The position numbers were made by a program, and so were the translations under genes. The notes beneath the pieces were generated by a model. The model was given only the letters and a program-made list of their open reading frames with translations. It searched no databases and was not told where the DNA came from. Source: an uncultured Sulfitobacter sp. (GTDB taxonomy: Bacteria; Pseudomonadota; Alphaproteobacteria; Rhodobacterales; Rhodobacteraceae). Taken from it: DNA of 64,000 bases. How positions within the stretch are numbered: the first letter of the stretch is position 1; every line of letters starts with the position of its first letter. Below are positions 25,559 through 35,627 of the stretch, in pieces. The DNA lies in assembly GCA_937928635.1 (NCBI GenBank), contig CALFWM010000029.1, forward strand, positions 1 through 64,000, given 5' to 3'.

Positions 25559-26983
25559 ATGCATAAGCCTGTACGAATTTGGAGCTTAAAGCTATTTCGA
25601 GCCTGGGAACTCTGCACATTCCTGATCGCCGGAACCGTCGCGCTCTACGCTGGCAGAGGCGAGTTACCGCAGCTGAATTCAACCACCACGGGACCCTACC
25701 AAACCCTTGGCGCTGTCTTTGTTGGCGGTGCTTTGCTGTGGGTGATCTGGCTGTCACAAACTGATATGTACGCGTCCCGCCGGTTGATTGAGCGCAAAAG
25801 CGAACTGCTGCAAATCTTTGTCGGGGCAACCTGTGCTGCCGGGTTCCTCAGCCTTGTGGGTGCATTCTTTGCCTTCCCTCTGAACGAGGCGTCCTTTCTG
25901 GCCGTCTTCATCGCGGTGCTGTTTGTGATGACCGCGCTGGGGCGGTTCTCCGTCAGAACGCTCCAGCGTCTTGCCAGAGCGCGCCAGCGTAACCTGCGCC
26001 ATGTCGCGATTGTTGGCACCGGATCCCCTGTGCGCAACCTTGCCTGGCGCATCTTTGAAAACACCAACAGCGGCATTGTTGTCACCGGTGTTTTTGGCAC
26101 CCCAAACGACGCGCATGGCCTTCCTGATCAGGTGCCCTTTGGCGGCAACCTTGACGATCTCACCGACCGGATGATGCGCGAACCCATTGATGAGGTACTG
26201 GTCACCTATTCCCTGACCGAACACTACGAAGACGTGGTTGGTCTGATCGACCGTTGCCGCCGCATTGGTGTCCCTGTGCGCATGGTTGACGAATGCCTGA
26301 TGCCTTTTGGCATGCGTCCAAAGATCGAATATGTGGGCGGTGCTGCCAGCCTTGTCTACGAAGACGTGCCGGATTGGGGTTGGCAGGGTCAGGTCAAAGA
26401 GGTCTTTGACACGGTCTTTTCGTTCGCCGCAATTCTGCTGCTGATCCCGCTGTTCATTGTGGTGGCCATCGCCATCAAAATCGACAGCCCCGGCCCAATT
26501 TTCTTTGTGCAGCCCCGTGTGGGCAGTAACCGGGTGACCTTCCCGTTCTACAAATTCCGCACCATGCGAAAAGACGCGGCGGCCATTCAGGCATCGCTGG
26601 AGGCGCAGAATGAAAGCGCCGGACCGACGTTCAAAATCGCCAAAGATCCGCGCATCACGCGGGTTGGTGCCTTTCTGAGAAAATACAGCATTGATGAGCT
26701 GCCACAGTTCCTGAACGTGCTGAAAGGCGAGATGAGCCTTGTGGGCCCGCGCCCCCTGCCCCTGCGCGATGTGGAGCGGTTTGACACCGACTGGCACAGC
26801 CGTCGCTTTTCGGTAAAGCCCGGTTTGACCTGTTCATGGGTGGTTGCAGGGCGCAGCGAGTTGACCTTTGACCAATGGGTCAAAATGGATTTGGCCTATA
26901 TCGACAATTGGTCCCTGAAACGGGATGTGTCGATTATTCTCAACACCATTCCTGCCGTGTTCCGCGGATCTGGGGCCTACTAA
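25559..26983 (+). CDS. Undecaprenyl-phosphate hexose-1-phosphate transferase (initiating enzyme)
   Basis: A 474-residue polyisoprenyl-phosphate hexose-1-phosphotransferase of the WcaJ/ExoY type. Four N-terminal hydrophobic segments (residues about 12-125) and a CoA-binding-like central domain (HVAIVGTGSPVRNLAWRIF) precede the membrane re-entrant helix (about 285-310). The catalytic domain carries FYKFRTMRKDA (about 328-338), IDELPQFLNVLKGEMSLVGPRP (about 377-398) and a C-terminal YIDNWSLKRDVSIILNT. It starts synthesis by placing a sugar phosphate on undecaprenyl phosphate. This confirms that the locus works through lipid-linked intermediates. It stands alone on its strand, with AAGG 10 nt before the ATG. 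Confidence 0.93.
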   Translation: MHKPVRIWSLKLFRAWELCTFLIAGTVALYAGRGELPQLNSTTTGPYQTLGAVFVGGALLWVIWLSQTDMYASRRLIERKSELLQIFVGATCAAGFLSLVGAFFAFPLNEASFLAVFIAVLFVMTALGRFSVRTLQRLARARQRNLRHVAIVGTGSPVRNLAWRIFENTNSGIVVTGVFGTPNDAHGLPDQVPFGGNLDDLTDRMMREPIDEVLVTYSLTEHYEDVVGLIDRCRRIGVPVRMVDECLMPFGMRPKIEYVGGAASLVYEDVPDWGWQGQVKEVFDTVFSFAAILLLIPLFIVVAIAIKIDSPGPIFFVQPRVGSNRVTFPFYKFRTMRKDAAAIQASLEAQNESAGPTFKIAKDPRITRVGAFLRKYSIDELPQFLNVLKGEMSLVGPRPLPLRDVERFDTDWHSRRFSVKPGLTCSWVVAGRSELTFDQWVKMDLAYIDNWSLKRDVSIILNTIPAVFRGSGAY

Positions 26984-27152
26984 TTAATGCTTGATCGCTG
27001 GCAAAATACGCCGGGTTTCCCCCGCCTCCCCCGAAACGGACACGCCCAGGTATGACACGATCAAGCGGTTCGCCCGCCAGATGCGCGGGCCTGCGTTACG
27101 TCGTGTTGCGCAGCCCCCAAACCCGGACACTTCAAACAGGCGCTGAAAAGCA

Positions 27153-27995
27153 ATGACCGCGCTGCACCCCTTTGGGACCACCGGCCTCCACGTCTCCCCC
27201 TTGGGCTTGGGCACGTCGCACATCGCCTCTCTCAGCAATCCGCACAGCACCGCAGAGATGAACCGGCTTTTGGATCAGGCCTATGATCAAGGCATCCGGT
27301 TTTTTGACACGGCCGATGTCTATGGACAGGGCGATGCGGAGCGGCGGCTGTCCCGCCTTGCAAGCAAAGAAGGCACGCTCATCTGCACCAAGGCAGGGCT
27401 GGGCGTGGGGAAAAGCCAGACATTGATTCGCTTGGCAAAGCCACTGTTGCGCCCCCTGCTGGCACGTTCCAGCGGCCTCAAGAAAAGCAGCTCTCAGGCG
27501 CGCGCGTCCAGTGAACGCCATGTGCTCGACACAGGCGCGCTTTATCGTAAATTCTTGGGCAGCCTCAAACGTTTGAAACGGGATCAGGTGGATACCTTTT
27601 TGCTGCACAGCCCCCCGCTTGCGGCCCTCGCAGATGGACAGCTTTATGATTTTCTAGACATGATCCGCGACAAGGGGCTGGCACAGGTCACAGGTGTCTC
27701 TGTGCAAAAACTGGAGGATGCGGAAACCGTGCGTGCCACAGGTCGCGTTCAGGCCCTGCAAGTGCCCCTGCCCCCTGATGCCTGTGCTGCGGCACAGCCC
27801 ATGTTGCGCGCGGCAGCAGATGCGGGCATTGGCATCATCGCCCGCGAGGTTTTGTCTGGCACCCCTGACCCCCAACGCGCCTTGTCGACCATTCTGTCAA
27901 ACCCGCTGGTACCGGTCAGTCTGGTCGGCACAACCTCCCCCACACACCTTGCTGCCAACGCGGCCCTGATGGGAACAGCCAGACGTGCATCGTAA
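27153..27995 (+). CDS. Aldo/keto reductase
   Basis: A 280-residue TIM-barrel oxidoreductase. GIRFFDTADVYGQGDAERRL supplies the catalytic Asp and Tyr, ICTKAGLG the Lys, and FLLHSPP the His of the tetrad. The NADPH-binding C-terminus (NPLVPVSLVGTTSPTHLAANA) is present but short. The first residues (TALHPFGTTGLHVSPLGLGTSHIA) are typical. It overlaps the GMC oxidoreductase by 11 nt, so the two are translated together. A joint role in oxidising or reducing a sugar or sugar alcohol for the locus is inferred; no precise substrate can be named. Confidence 0.85.
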   Translation: MTALHPFGTTGLHVSPLGLGTSHIASLSNPHSTAEMNRLLDQAYDQGIRFFDTADVYGQGDAERRLSRLASKEGTLICTKAGLGVGKSQTLIRLAKPLLRPLLARSSGLKKSSSQARASSERHVLDTGALYRKFLGSLKRLKRDQVDTFLLHSPPLAALADGQLYDFLDMIRDKGLAQVTGVSVQKLEDAETVRATGRVQALQVPLPPDACAAAQPMLRAAADAGIGIIAREVLSGTPDPQRALSTILSNPLVPVSLVGTTSPTHLAANAALMGTARRAS

Positions 27996-29628
27996 TGGGC
28001 AAGGGCTAAAATCCGGCGAGGTCCTGACCGCCGATGTCTGCGTGATTGGTGCCGGGGCGGCGGGGATGGTGCTGGCCACAGAACTTGGCCAGACGGGCCA
28101 CAACGTGATCCTTGTTGAGGCGGGCAAACAGCGCAGCGGTGGCAAAAGCCAAAAATTCTATGCCGGGTCGGTCACGGACCACGCGCGCCACCTGACGCCG
28201 GACCGCGACCGTTTTCGCGGCTTGGGCGGGTCCTCACAGGCCTGGGGCGGGCGCTGCATGCCCTTTGATCCGATTGATTTCACCCCCCGCCCGGACATCA
28301 ACGCGCCGGGCTGGCCGATTGACGCCCAAACGCTGGACCCGTGGTATCACAAAGCGCAGGAATATGTTGATTGCGGGCCCTACACCTACACGGCGGCGCG
28401 GGCGGGTTTGCCCGGTGATCTGATCGACGGGTTCACCTCCGATACGGTGCTGACCGACACATTGGAGCGGTGGAGCCCGCCAACCCATTTTGGCAAATCG
28501 CTTTTTCCCGGTCTGGTGGCCATGCCCAATGTCACGGTCCTGACCAACACGGTGGCAACCAACTTGCGGCGTCACACTGACCGCAAGGCGATCTCAGAGG
28601 TCATCATAAAATCCCTGCCCAAGCTGCGCGAGGCCCGGATTGCGGCCAAGGCAATCATCCTTGCCGGGGGGGGCCTTGAAACCACCCGCCTGCTGTTGAA
28701 CACCGCCACGCAAGACCAACCAGCCATCGGGGATCATGCGGGATGGTTGGGCCGGGGGTATATGTGCCACGTGATGGGCACCATTGCCCGCATCCGTCTG
28801 AAACCCCAGACCAAGGTGATTTTTGGTTTTGAGAAAGACGCCGATGGCGTTTACATCCGCCGGCGTCTGACCCTTGCTGCCGACACCCTGCGCGCGCATG
28901 GCATTCCCAACATCTACACCCTGCTGGACCGGCCCCTGATGGGGGACGCTAAACATGGCAGCGCAATCCTGTCGCTGACTTATCTGGCCAAAAAGATCCT
29001 GCAACCGCAATCCCGCAGTGGCGGCACCGGGCAAGACAGCAGCGTGATCGCGCATCTGCGCAACCTGATCTTTGGTGCGCCGCAAGCCTTGTCCGTTTTG
29101 CCAAAATTTGGTCGCGAACGGTTCTTGCAAGGGCGTCGCTTGCCCTCCCTTCTCGAAGCGTCTGAGGAAAGCACCTATTACCTGACCTTCCACGCCGAAC
29201 AGACCCCCTCCCGCGACAGCCGCGTGCGTCTGACCGAAACCCGTGATGCAACAGGCATGCGGCAAATCGAAATCTCTCCGTTTCAGAAAGAACATGACGT
29301 GGAGGGCATCGTGAAAGCACACCAGCAGATTGATGCCGAACTGACCCGCACCGGCGTGGGACAGTTGGAGTTTCTGGGCGATGATCCGGCGGCCTTGGTC
29401 CGGGCCAGCAAATTTACGCTGGGCCATCACATCGGCACCACCCGCATGTCCGCTGACCCCCGCGAAGGGGTGGTCAACAAGGACTTGCGCGTGCATGGCA
29501 TGGACAATCTGTTTGTGGCCAGCGCATCGGCCTTTCCGACCTCCAGTCAGGCGCATCCAACGCTGACCATTCTGGCCCTGTCCATTCGCCTGGCGCACCA
29601 CCTGCGGGATATACTCCCGGTCAGATAA
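27985..29628 (+). CDS. GMC-family FAD oxidoreductase
   Basis: A 547-residue flavoprotein. The FAD-binding motif is VCVIGAGAAGMVLATELGQTG with VEAGKQ, and RFRGLGGSSQAWGGRCMPFDP is the flavin-proximal loop. The C-terminal GMC domain has LGHHIGTTRMSADPREGVVNKDLRVHG and SQAHPTLTILAL, including the His active-site region. Family members oxidise alcohols, including sugars, at a hydroxyl. Start is the GTG at 27985, within the last codons of the aldo/keto reductase gene; later starts would cut into the FAD motif. It converges on fcl with 1 nt between stops. Together with the reductase it may build an unusual sugar or modify an alcohol side chain. Confidence 0.85.
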   Translation: MHRNGQGLKSGEVLTADVCVIGAGAAGMVLATELGQTGHNVILVEAGKQRSGGKSQKFYAGSVTDHARHLTPDRDRFRGLGGSSQAWGGRCMPFDPIDFTPRPDINAPGWPIDAQTLDPWYHKAQEYVDCGPYTYTAARAGLPGDLIDGFTSDTVLTDTLERWSPPTHFGKSLFPGLVAMPNVTVLTNTVATNLRRHTDRKAISEVIIKSLPKLREARIAAKAIILAGGGLETTRLLLNTATQDQPAIGDHAGWLGRGYMCHVMGTIARIRLKPQTKVIFGFEKDADGVYIRRRLTLAADTLRAHGIPNIYTLLDRPLMGDAKHGSAILSLTYLAKKILQPQSRSGGTGQDSSVIAHLRNLIFGAPQALSVLPKFGRERFLQGRRLPSLLEASEESTYYLTFHAEQTPSRDSRVRLTETRDATGMRQIEISPFQKEHDVEGIVKAHQQIDAELTRTGVGQLEFLGDDPAALVRASKFTLGHHIGTTRMSADPREGVVNKDLRVHGMDNLFVASASAFPTSSQAHPTLTILALSIRLAHHLRDILPVR

Positions 29629-29629
29629 T

Positions 29630-30604
29630 CTATTTTGCGCGGTAACCGTCCTGATTTTTCAGGAACCACGCGTAGGTGTCCACCAGCCCCTGCTCCAACC
29701 CAACGGAGGCGCGCCACCCCATGTCGGACAGGCGGCTGACGTTCATCAATTTGCGCGGCGTCCCATCTGGTTTGCTTGTGTCCGTTTCTATGTGGCCCTC
29801 AAAACCGGTGACCTTGGCCACCATCTGCGCCAGTTCAAGGATCGACACATCGGTGCCGGTGCCGACATTGATATGGCTTAGCATCGGTTCAGTGTTGGCG
29901 GTGTAGGTTTCCGGTGCCAAATCCATCACAAACAAAGATGCCTCCGCCATATCATCCACATGCAGGAACTCGCGGCGCGGCGTACCGGTGCCCCAGATGG
30001 TTACGCTTTTGTCGCCTGCCTGCGCGGCCTCGTGAAACCGGCGCATCAGCCCGGGCAAGACATGGCTGTTTTCAGGGTGAAAGTTATCACCGGGGCCATA
30101 AAGGTTGGTGGGCATCACAGACCGGTAATCGACACCGTGCTGACGATTGTAGCTTTCGCACAGCTTGATGCCCGCAATCTTGGCAATGGCGTAGGGTTCA
30201 TTTGTCGGCTCTAACGTGCCGGTCAGCAGCGCATCTTCGGCCATGGGCTGTGCGGCCATTTTGGGGTAGATGCAGGATGATCCCAGCTGCAACAAACGGA
30301 CCACATTGGCTGCAAAGGCCTGATGGATTACGTTGCACTGGATCATCAGGTTTTCAAAAATGAAATCCGCCGGATAGGTGTTATTGGCGACAATCCCCCC
30401 CACCTTGGCCGCAGCCAAAATCACCACATCGGGGCGGGTGTCTGCCATGAAACCCGCAACCGCATTCTGGTCCAGCAGGTTCAGCTCTGCCCGGGTGCGG
30501 GTGATCAGCTCCAGCGTTTCACCTGCGGCCTGACGCGCCTGCAACCGGCGCAAAATCGCACCCCCCACCATGCCACGATGACCCGCTACAAATATCCTTG
30601 TCAT
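29630..30604 (-). CDS. fcl: GDP-L-fucose synthase
   Basis: A 324-residue epimerase-reductase that turns GDP-4-keto-6-deoxymannose into GDP-L-fucose with NADPH. The nucleotide motif is [11 protein letters not shown] (about 6-16). The Ser region LGSSCIYP (108-114) and the YxxxK pair Tyr138/Lys142 (EPYAIAK) form the triad. [19 protein letters not shown] is diagnostic. It lies downstream of gmd on the same strand (33-nt gap), giving the usual two-step GDP-fucose pathway and implying fucose, or a derivative, in the polymer. Confidence 0.95.
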   Translation of the reverse strand: MTRIFVAGHRGMVGGAILRRLQARQAAGETLELITRTRAELNLLDQNAVAGFMADTRPDVVILAAAKVGGIVANNTYPADFIFENLMIQCNVIHQAFAANVVRLLQLGSSCIYPKMAAQPMAEDALLTGTLEPTNEPYAIAKIAGIKLCESYNRQHGVDYRSVMPTNLYGPGDNFHPENSHVLPGLMRRFHEAAQAGDKSVTIWGTGTPRREFLHVDDMAEASLFVMDLAPETYTANTEPMLSHINVGTGTDVSILELAQMVAKVTGFEGHIETDTSKPDGTPRKLMNVSRLSDMGWRASVGLEQGLVDTYAWFLKNQDGYRAK

Positions 30605-30637
30605 GCGCCTGCGTCCCTTTCCTGTGGGGCCCGCCCC

Positions 30638-31759
30638 CTAGTGTTCAATCGAAACGGTCGAATCGATGCCGTGCTCGCGCAACAACGCGTGGTTCTGCGC
30701 GATGCGCAGATCGGCGGCCACCATCTCCGCGCACATTTCCTGGGCTGTAATCTCCGGCACCCACCCCAGCTTTTCTTTTGCCAATGCGGGATCACCCAAG
30801 AGGGTTTCAACCTCCGCCGGGCGGAAATAACGCGGATCAACCCGCATCACCACATCGCCCTGTTTCAGCGCCGGGGCATTGTTCCCGATGACGCTTGCAA
30901 CAACTGCCATTTCGTCAACGCCCTCACCCCTGAACTCCAGCGTGATGCCCAGTTCTGCGGCGGACCAGACCAGGAACTCGCGCACGGAATGCTGCACGCC
31001 GGTGGCAATGACCAAATCCTCTGCCGTCTCTTGTTGCAGCATCATCCACTGCATGCGCACGTAATCCTTGGCGTGGCCCCAATCACGCAGCGCGTCGATG
31101 TTGCCCATGTAAAGACACCCCTCTAAACCATAGGCCAGATTGGCCAGCCCCCGGGTGATTTTGCGGGTCACAAAGGTCTCACCCCGACGGGGGCTTTCGT
31201 GGTTAAACAGGATACCGTTGCAGGCATACATCCCGTAGGCCTCGCGATAATTCACCGTAATCCAATAGGCATAGAGTTTTGCAACCGCATAGGGCGAACG
31301 CGGGTGAAACGGCGTTGTCTCGCGCTGCGGCACTTCCTGCACCAACCCGTAAAGCTCCGATGTTGAGGCCTGATAAAACCGCGTTTTCTTTTCCATCCCC
31401 AGAAACCGGATCGCCTCCAGCAGGCGCAGCGTGCCCATCGCATCCACATCTGCGGTATATTCGGGGGCCTCAAAACTCACGGCAACATGGGATTGCGCGC
31501 CAAGGTTATAAACCTCGTCGGGCTTTACCTCCCGCAAAATGCGGGTCAGGTTTGATGTGTCTGACAGATCGCCATAATGCAGCGTAAACCGCGCATCATC
31601 CAAATGCGGATCCTGATAAATGTGATCAACCCGCCCGGTGTTAAACAGCGACGCCCGCCGCTTGATGCCATGCACCTCATAGCCTTTTTCGAGCAGAAAC
31701 TCCGAAAGGTACGATCCATCTTGTCCGGTCACACCGGTGATTAGGGCGCGTTTTGTCAT
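30638..31759 (-). CDS. gmd: GDP-mannose 4,6-dehydratase
   Basis: A 373-residue extended SDR that dehydrates GDP-D-mannose to GDP-4-keto-6-deoxy-D-mannose. It has [11 protein letters not shown] (about 8-18), [13 protein letters not shown] for the NADP phosphate, and catalytic Thr133, Glu135, Tyr157 and Lys161 at the same positions as in the E. coli enzyme. Length is normal. AGGA lies 5 nt before the ATG. It is the first gene of the gmd-fcl unit; the 179 bp upstream separate it from the iorB gene on the same strand, so it probably has its own promoter. Its product could also feed rhamnose-type sugars, but the adjacent fcl argues for fucose. Confidence 0.95.
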   Translation of the reverse strand: MTKRALITGVTGQDGSYLSEFLLEKGYEVHGIKRRASLFNTGRVDHIYQDPHLDDARFTLHYGDLSDTSNLTRILREVKPDEVYNLGAQSHVAVSFEAPEYTADVDAMGTLRLLEAIRFLGMEKKTRFYQASTSELYGLVQEVPQRETTPFHPRSPYAVAKLYAYWITVNYREAYGMYACNGILFNHESPRRGETFVTRKITRGLANLAYGLEGCLYMGNIDALRDWGHAKDYVRMQWMMLQQETAEDLVIATGVQHSVREFLVWSAAELGITLEFRGEGVDEMAVVASVIGNNAPALKQGDVVMRVDPRYFRPAEVETLLGDPALAKEKLGWVPEITAQEMCAEMVAADLRIAQNHALLREHGIDSTVSIEH

Positions 31760-31938
31760 AATGTCCTACTTTTTAATAAACCGTGTCTCTGACAGGTGCC
31801 CAGAATTGCACACCCTCTTGGTCCATCAACACGTCTTGTTTCAATCTCTGACGTTTCTACAACTCTTGGATAACGTTGGAAAACAATTTCGTCTTCCCCA
31901 ACGAGATCTTGCCACGTGACGATCGTTTTTTGGCGCTG

Positions 31939-33471
31939 TTAGACAAAACTGCGCACAGTCTCGATTGCACCGCTCAGCGCCTTCCCTTCGGGGTCTTGCA
32001 ACGCGGCCTCACGCAGGCGTGCCATCCATTCGGCCGCATCCTCACGGCCCGTCAGCAGGTCAGCCGCCTCCATCACCCGGTCAAATTTGCCAAGGCCGCG
32101 CGCGTGGGTATCAGAATACCCTTTGATCAGCCGCCGGTTTTTGAACAACTCAACCGCCAGCGCATAATCCTGATCCCGCATCGCCAGACAGCGCGCCAGC
32201 CAGACCTCCAGATGCGCGGCCTCCACTGCATGGCGCCGTGTACGCAATCGGTATCCTTTCAGGCCGCCCAGCACATACAACATCAAAAACGCCCGAAGCG
32301 TATCCGTGCGCAGCCGCCGCCCCCTGCCAAACAGCTTTGCCAGCAGGGCCATCCGCCTGGGGCTCGCCTCCCACTTTACCCCCATGGCAGCAGGCATCAG
32401 GCCCGCAACCTCTTCCGCCCGGGGGTGAAAGAACTCTGTCAGCTGAACCAACTGCGCATCCTCTGCCCCCATCTCCCTGCGGATACGATCCAGTCGCGGC
32501 GCGCGGGTCTTGAGGTCCGCAACCTTGATAATATCATCATAGGCCATCGCATTGGCGATGTATTTGGCCGCCGCAATGCTCAGCGCCCAGCCCTGATCTG
32601 CACCATCCACGCCAATCGCCCGGTTGAGATGATCAAGGTAAAGGTTGCCATATGCGGCATCCTGAAAATCAACCACTTTGCGCAGACCGGCCAGGGCCAT
32701 ATCCTGCACCGGATCGGGCATCGCCTGCACCCAGGCTTTTAACCCGTCCCACTGGCGCATCCGGTCTTCCGGGCCGATGATCTCTGGCGCCACTGGCACA
32801 CCCTGTTTCTGCGTCTGCTCCTCACCGTCCTGTGCAGCGGAATATCCAGCGTCAAACGCCCGCAAGGATGCCTCAACCCCCTTGCCACTCGCGCGGATTG
32901 CTTCCTCAAATGCGACACGTGGAAACGGCAACACCCCGGCCCCGGCCAAGGCCCCGAACAGGGACGCGGAAATGACCGAACCCTGTGCCACGGCGAGCTG
33001 GTCCATATCGGCCAATATCAGTCTCTGTGCCGCAATTTCTGCGGCGGCGCGTACCTCTGCGGCATCTGCGATCCCGTCGCCGGGAATGGTCTTTTCACTA
33101 ACCGCCAATTGCCGATGGGTGGACCCGATCAATGTTGTGCGATCCGGCGTCACAAACCCGCGCATGATGCTGCGGCCTACCTCCATCATCTCGGCGGCGA
33201 TCATCACGTCCACATCCCCGCCTGACGGGGCAAGCGCAAAGACCGGTTGCTGATCAGAACCTGGTGCCATTTCGATGTAATAAATCGTCGCTCCGGTGCG
33301 CTGTGACACACCCGCCACCGACGTCGCCTGCACGTCATATCCTTGTGCACGCGCAACGCTTTCAATCCACGCGGTCAGCACGCCACCGCCCTGCCCGCCA
33401 ACCGCCAGAATAGCGAGCTTGAATATCCCGTTCACCGCAGTGCTTTCTTGTTGCGGGGCCTGCATGTTCAT
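31939..33471 (-). CDS. iorB: Indolepyruvate oxidoreductase, beta-type subunit with C-terminal extension
   Basis: A 510-residue protein. The N-terminal ~190 residues are the pyruvate-oxidoreductase gamma-type domain (LAVGGQGGGVLTAWIESVARAQG, SVAGVSQRTGATIYYIEM). The C-terminal ~300 residues form an extension seen in aerobic-type indolepyruvate oxidoreductases and make it much longer than the ~200-residue archaeal IorB. Start set at 33471, where ATGA overlaps the iorA stop; an upstream start 54 nt earlier would give a non-homologous leader. With IorA it should decarboxylate aryl-pyruvates to aryl-acetyl-CoA. It ends the five-gene operon. Extension function unknown. Confidence 0.87.
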   Translation of the reverse strand: MNMQAPQQESTAVNGIFKLAILAVGGQGGGVLTAWIESVARAQGYDVQATSVAGVSQRTGATIYYIEMAPGSDQQPVFALAPSGGDVDVMIAAEMMEVGRSIMRGFVTPDRTTLIGSTHRQLAVSEKTIPGDGIADAAEVRAAAEIAAQRLILADMDQLAVAQGSVISASLFGALAGAGVLPFPRVAFEEAIRASGKGVEASLRAFDAGYSAAQDGEEQTQKQGVPVAPEIIGPEDRMRQWDGLKAWVQAMPDPVQDMALAGLRKVVDFQDAAYGNLYLDHLNRAIGVDGADQGWALSIAAAKYIANAMAYDDIIKVADLKTRAPRLDRIRREMGAEDAQLVQLTEFFHPRAEEVAGLMPAAMGVKWEASPRRMALLAKLFGRGRRLRTDTLRAFLMLYVLGGLKGYRLRTRRHAVEAAHLEVWLARCLAMRDQDYALAVELFKNRRLIKGYSDTHARGLGKFDRVMEAADLLTGREDAAEWMARLREAALQDPEGKALSGAIETVRSFV

Positions 33472-35618
33472 GTCGGCGCATCCTCCAGCCGCAACCGGCG
33501 CACGTCCCGGCGCGTCTGTAACCATGTCCGCACGCGGCTGCGCACGCCAGCGCGCCAGCGCTCAAGCCCACCCGGATTATGCACCACATCGGCACGATAG
33601 AACGAGGGGCACAGCGCGGCGGCATCCGCCACCTCACCGCAGTTGCCACAGCCAACGCAGGTTTGATCAATATGCGCAATCGGGTCATCACGCAGCGGAT
33701 CCTCCAGCCGTTTCAGCGACAAAGACGGGCAACCCGACAACCGAATGCACGCGTGATCCCCCGTGCACACATCTGCATCGACCCCAAAGCGCGGCACATC
33801 CACGCGCCGCCCGTCCCTGATCGCTTTCTGGCGCAACGGCTTCTCCCGCCGCTGCTTATTCAGCATACACTCGGATGAGGCGACAATGACCTTCGGGCCC
33901 TGAAACTCCGTTGTTAGAGCCTCTTTTACCGTGTCGCGTACCTTTGCGACATCGTACGAGTGATCAATGGTTTTGATCCATTTCACGCCCACACCCTTCA
34001 GCGCGGCCTGAATGGGATTGCCCGTGGCTTTGGTCTCATTCACCACCCTTGAGGACAGCAAATCCTGCCCCCCCGTCGCCGCAGAATAGTAATTATCGAC
34101 AATCACCACCACATTATCTGACTTGTTGTAGACCATGTTGCCAATGGAGCTGCTGAGCCCATTGTGCCAAAATCCCCCGTCCCCCAGCATGGCAATCGCG
34201 CGGCGCTCACCGCCACCATCAAATGCACCATTCGCGGCGGGCCCAAGACCATAACCCATGGTCGATCCACCAATCTCAAACGGCGGCAGGGACCCAAACA
34301 GGTGACAGCCGATGTCGCCAGAAATCTGGTGTTTACCCAATTCCTCCTCAACCAGTTTCATCCCCGCAAAAATGGGCCGTTCCGGGCAGCCGGTGCAAAA
34401 TCCCGGCGGGCGGGTTGGCACGGTTTTGGAGAGATCGGGAATGGCTGGCATTTCACGGTTTGGCGCACGCACCTGCCCCGGCAACATATCTGGCGCGGCT
34501 TGTTTCAGAAACGCGGTCACGCCATCCAACATCACCTGACCGGTATATTCTCCGGCCATCGGCAGCACATCTTTGCCGTACAATTTGATCTTGGATTGCG
34601 CCTTGTACAGGAACGATCCCAGGTGCTGTTCGATATGCTCTGGCTGGCCTTCCTCCACCACAAGAATGTGGTCCTTGCCTGTGCAGAACCCTGCGAATTC
34701 GTCTCTAACAAGGGGATATGTGACATTAAGCACATAAAGCGGCACCTCGGTCTTGCCAAAAATATCCGCCAGCCCCAGCCGTTGCAGCGCGCGGATCACG
34801 CCGTTGTACATGCCTCCCTGCACCACAATCCCGAGCTTGGCCGTGTCAGGGCCCATAACCTCATTCAATCCGTTCTCGATGATGAACTTCTCTGCGGCGG
34901 GCCAGCGCTCCGCAATCTTTTGCTGTTCATGCACATATGACCACGGCGGCAGAACCACGCGTTTGAAATCGGACTGCGGCGCGGCAATGGCCTGTTTCAT
35001 CGCCAGCGGCGGCGGCAGGTTATCCTTGGTCGCAAAACTGCCCGTCACGTGGCACGACCTGATCCGCACCATCAACATCACCGGCGTATTGCTTGCCTCA
35101 CTCAACTCAAACCCGTCTTTCACCGCCTTGGTGATCGAGGGCAGATTGGGGCGCGGGTCGAGCATCCAGAACTGGCTTTTCATCGCAAACCCATGGGAGC
35201 GTTCCTGCATGATGGAGGAGCCTTCACCGTAATCCTCCCCGACGATAATAAGCGCGCCGCCGTTCACGCCGCTTGAGCACAGGTTCGCCAACGCATCCGA
35301 CGCCACATTGACCCCAACCGGCCCCTTGAACGTCACCGCGCCCCGGATCGGGTAATGCACGGAAGCCGCCAGCATCGCTGCCGCTGCGGCCTCGCTTGCA
35401 TTGGCCTCAAACCGCACACCCAGTTCCGTCAGCAGTTCCTCTGCATCCGCAAGAACATCCATAAGGTGGGAAATCGGCGCGCCCTGATAACCGCCCACAT
35501 AGCCAACGCCGTTTTCCAGCAGTGCCTTGGTAATCGCCAGAATGCCCTCACCGGTAAACACATCCCCCTGCCCTTTGCGCAGGTGTTCAACTTCGGCTTT
35601 AAACGATCTCTCTGCCAT
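33468..35618 (-). CDS. iorA: Indolepyruvate:ferredoxin oxidoreductase, alpha subunit
   Basis: A 716-residue thiamine-diphosphate enzyme. The N-terminal pyrimidine-binding domain starts with VGYVGGYQGAPISHLMDVL. The ThDP pyrophosphate/Mg motif is GDGGFWHNGLSSSIGN...VDNYYSAATGGQ. C-terminal iron-sulfur motifs are CTGDHACIRLSGCP (one site with altered spacing) and CVGCGNCGEVADAAALCP. It should oxidatively decarboxylate indolepyruvate and related 2-oxo acids from aromatic amino acids to acyl-CoA, passing electrons to ferredoxin or an electron carrier. AGGAG lies 6 nt before the ATG. The upstream MarR gene ends 9 nt away, so regulation by that protein is likely. Confidence 0.92.
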   Translation of the reverse strand: MAERSFKAEVEHLRKGQGDVFTGEGILAITKALLENGVGYVGGYQGAPISHLMDVLADAEELLTELGVRFEANASEAAAAAMLAASVHYPIRGAVTFKGPVGVNVASDALANLCSSGVNGGALIIVGEDYGEGSSIMQERSHGFAMKSQFWMLDPRPNLPSITKAVKDGFELSEASNTPVMLMVRIRSCHVTGSFATKDNLPPPLAMKQAIAAPQSDFKRVVLPPWSYVHEQQKIAERWPAAEKFIIENGLNEVMGPDTAKLGIVVQGGMYNGVIRALQRLGLADIFGKTEVPLYVLNVTYPLVRDEFAGFCTGKDHILVVEEGQPEHIEQHLGSFLYKAQSKIKLYGKDVLPMAGEYTGQVMLDGVTAFLKQAAPDMLPGQVRAPNREMPAIPDLSKTVPTRPPGFCTGCPERPIFAGMKLVEEELGKHQISGDIGCHLFGSLPPFEIGGSTMGYGLGPAANGAFDGGGERRAIAMLGDGGFWHNGLSSSIGNMVYNKSDNVVVIVDNYYSAATGGQDLLSSRVVNETKATGNPIQAALKGVGVKWIKTIDHSYDVAKVRDTVKEALTTEFQGPKVIVASSECMLNKQRREKPLRQKAIRDGRRVDVPRFGVDADVCTGDHACIRLSGCPSLSLKRLEDPLRDDPIAHIDQTCVGCGNCGEVADAAALCPSFYRADVVHNPGGLERWRAGVRSRVRTWLQTRRDVRRLRLEDAPT

Positions 35619-35627
35619 AGTGATCTC

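Noticed and set aside
25754-26797. 347-residue frame antisense to the initiating transferase
   Set aside because: The opposite strand has an unmistakable catalytic domain. This frame has no motif.
28594-29601. 335-residue frame antisense to the GMC oxidoreductase
   Set aside because: Shadow of the conserved flavoprotein with no family resemblance.
33472-33525. Upstream start for iorB
   Set aside because: It would extend 58 nt into iorA and add a non-homologous leader; the ATGA overlap at 33471 is a better start.
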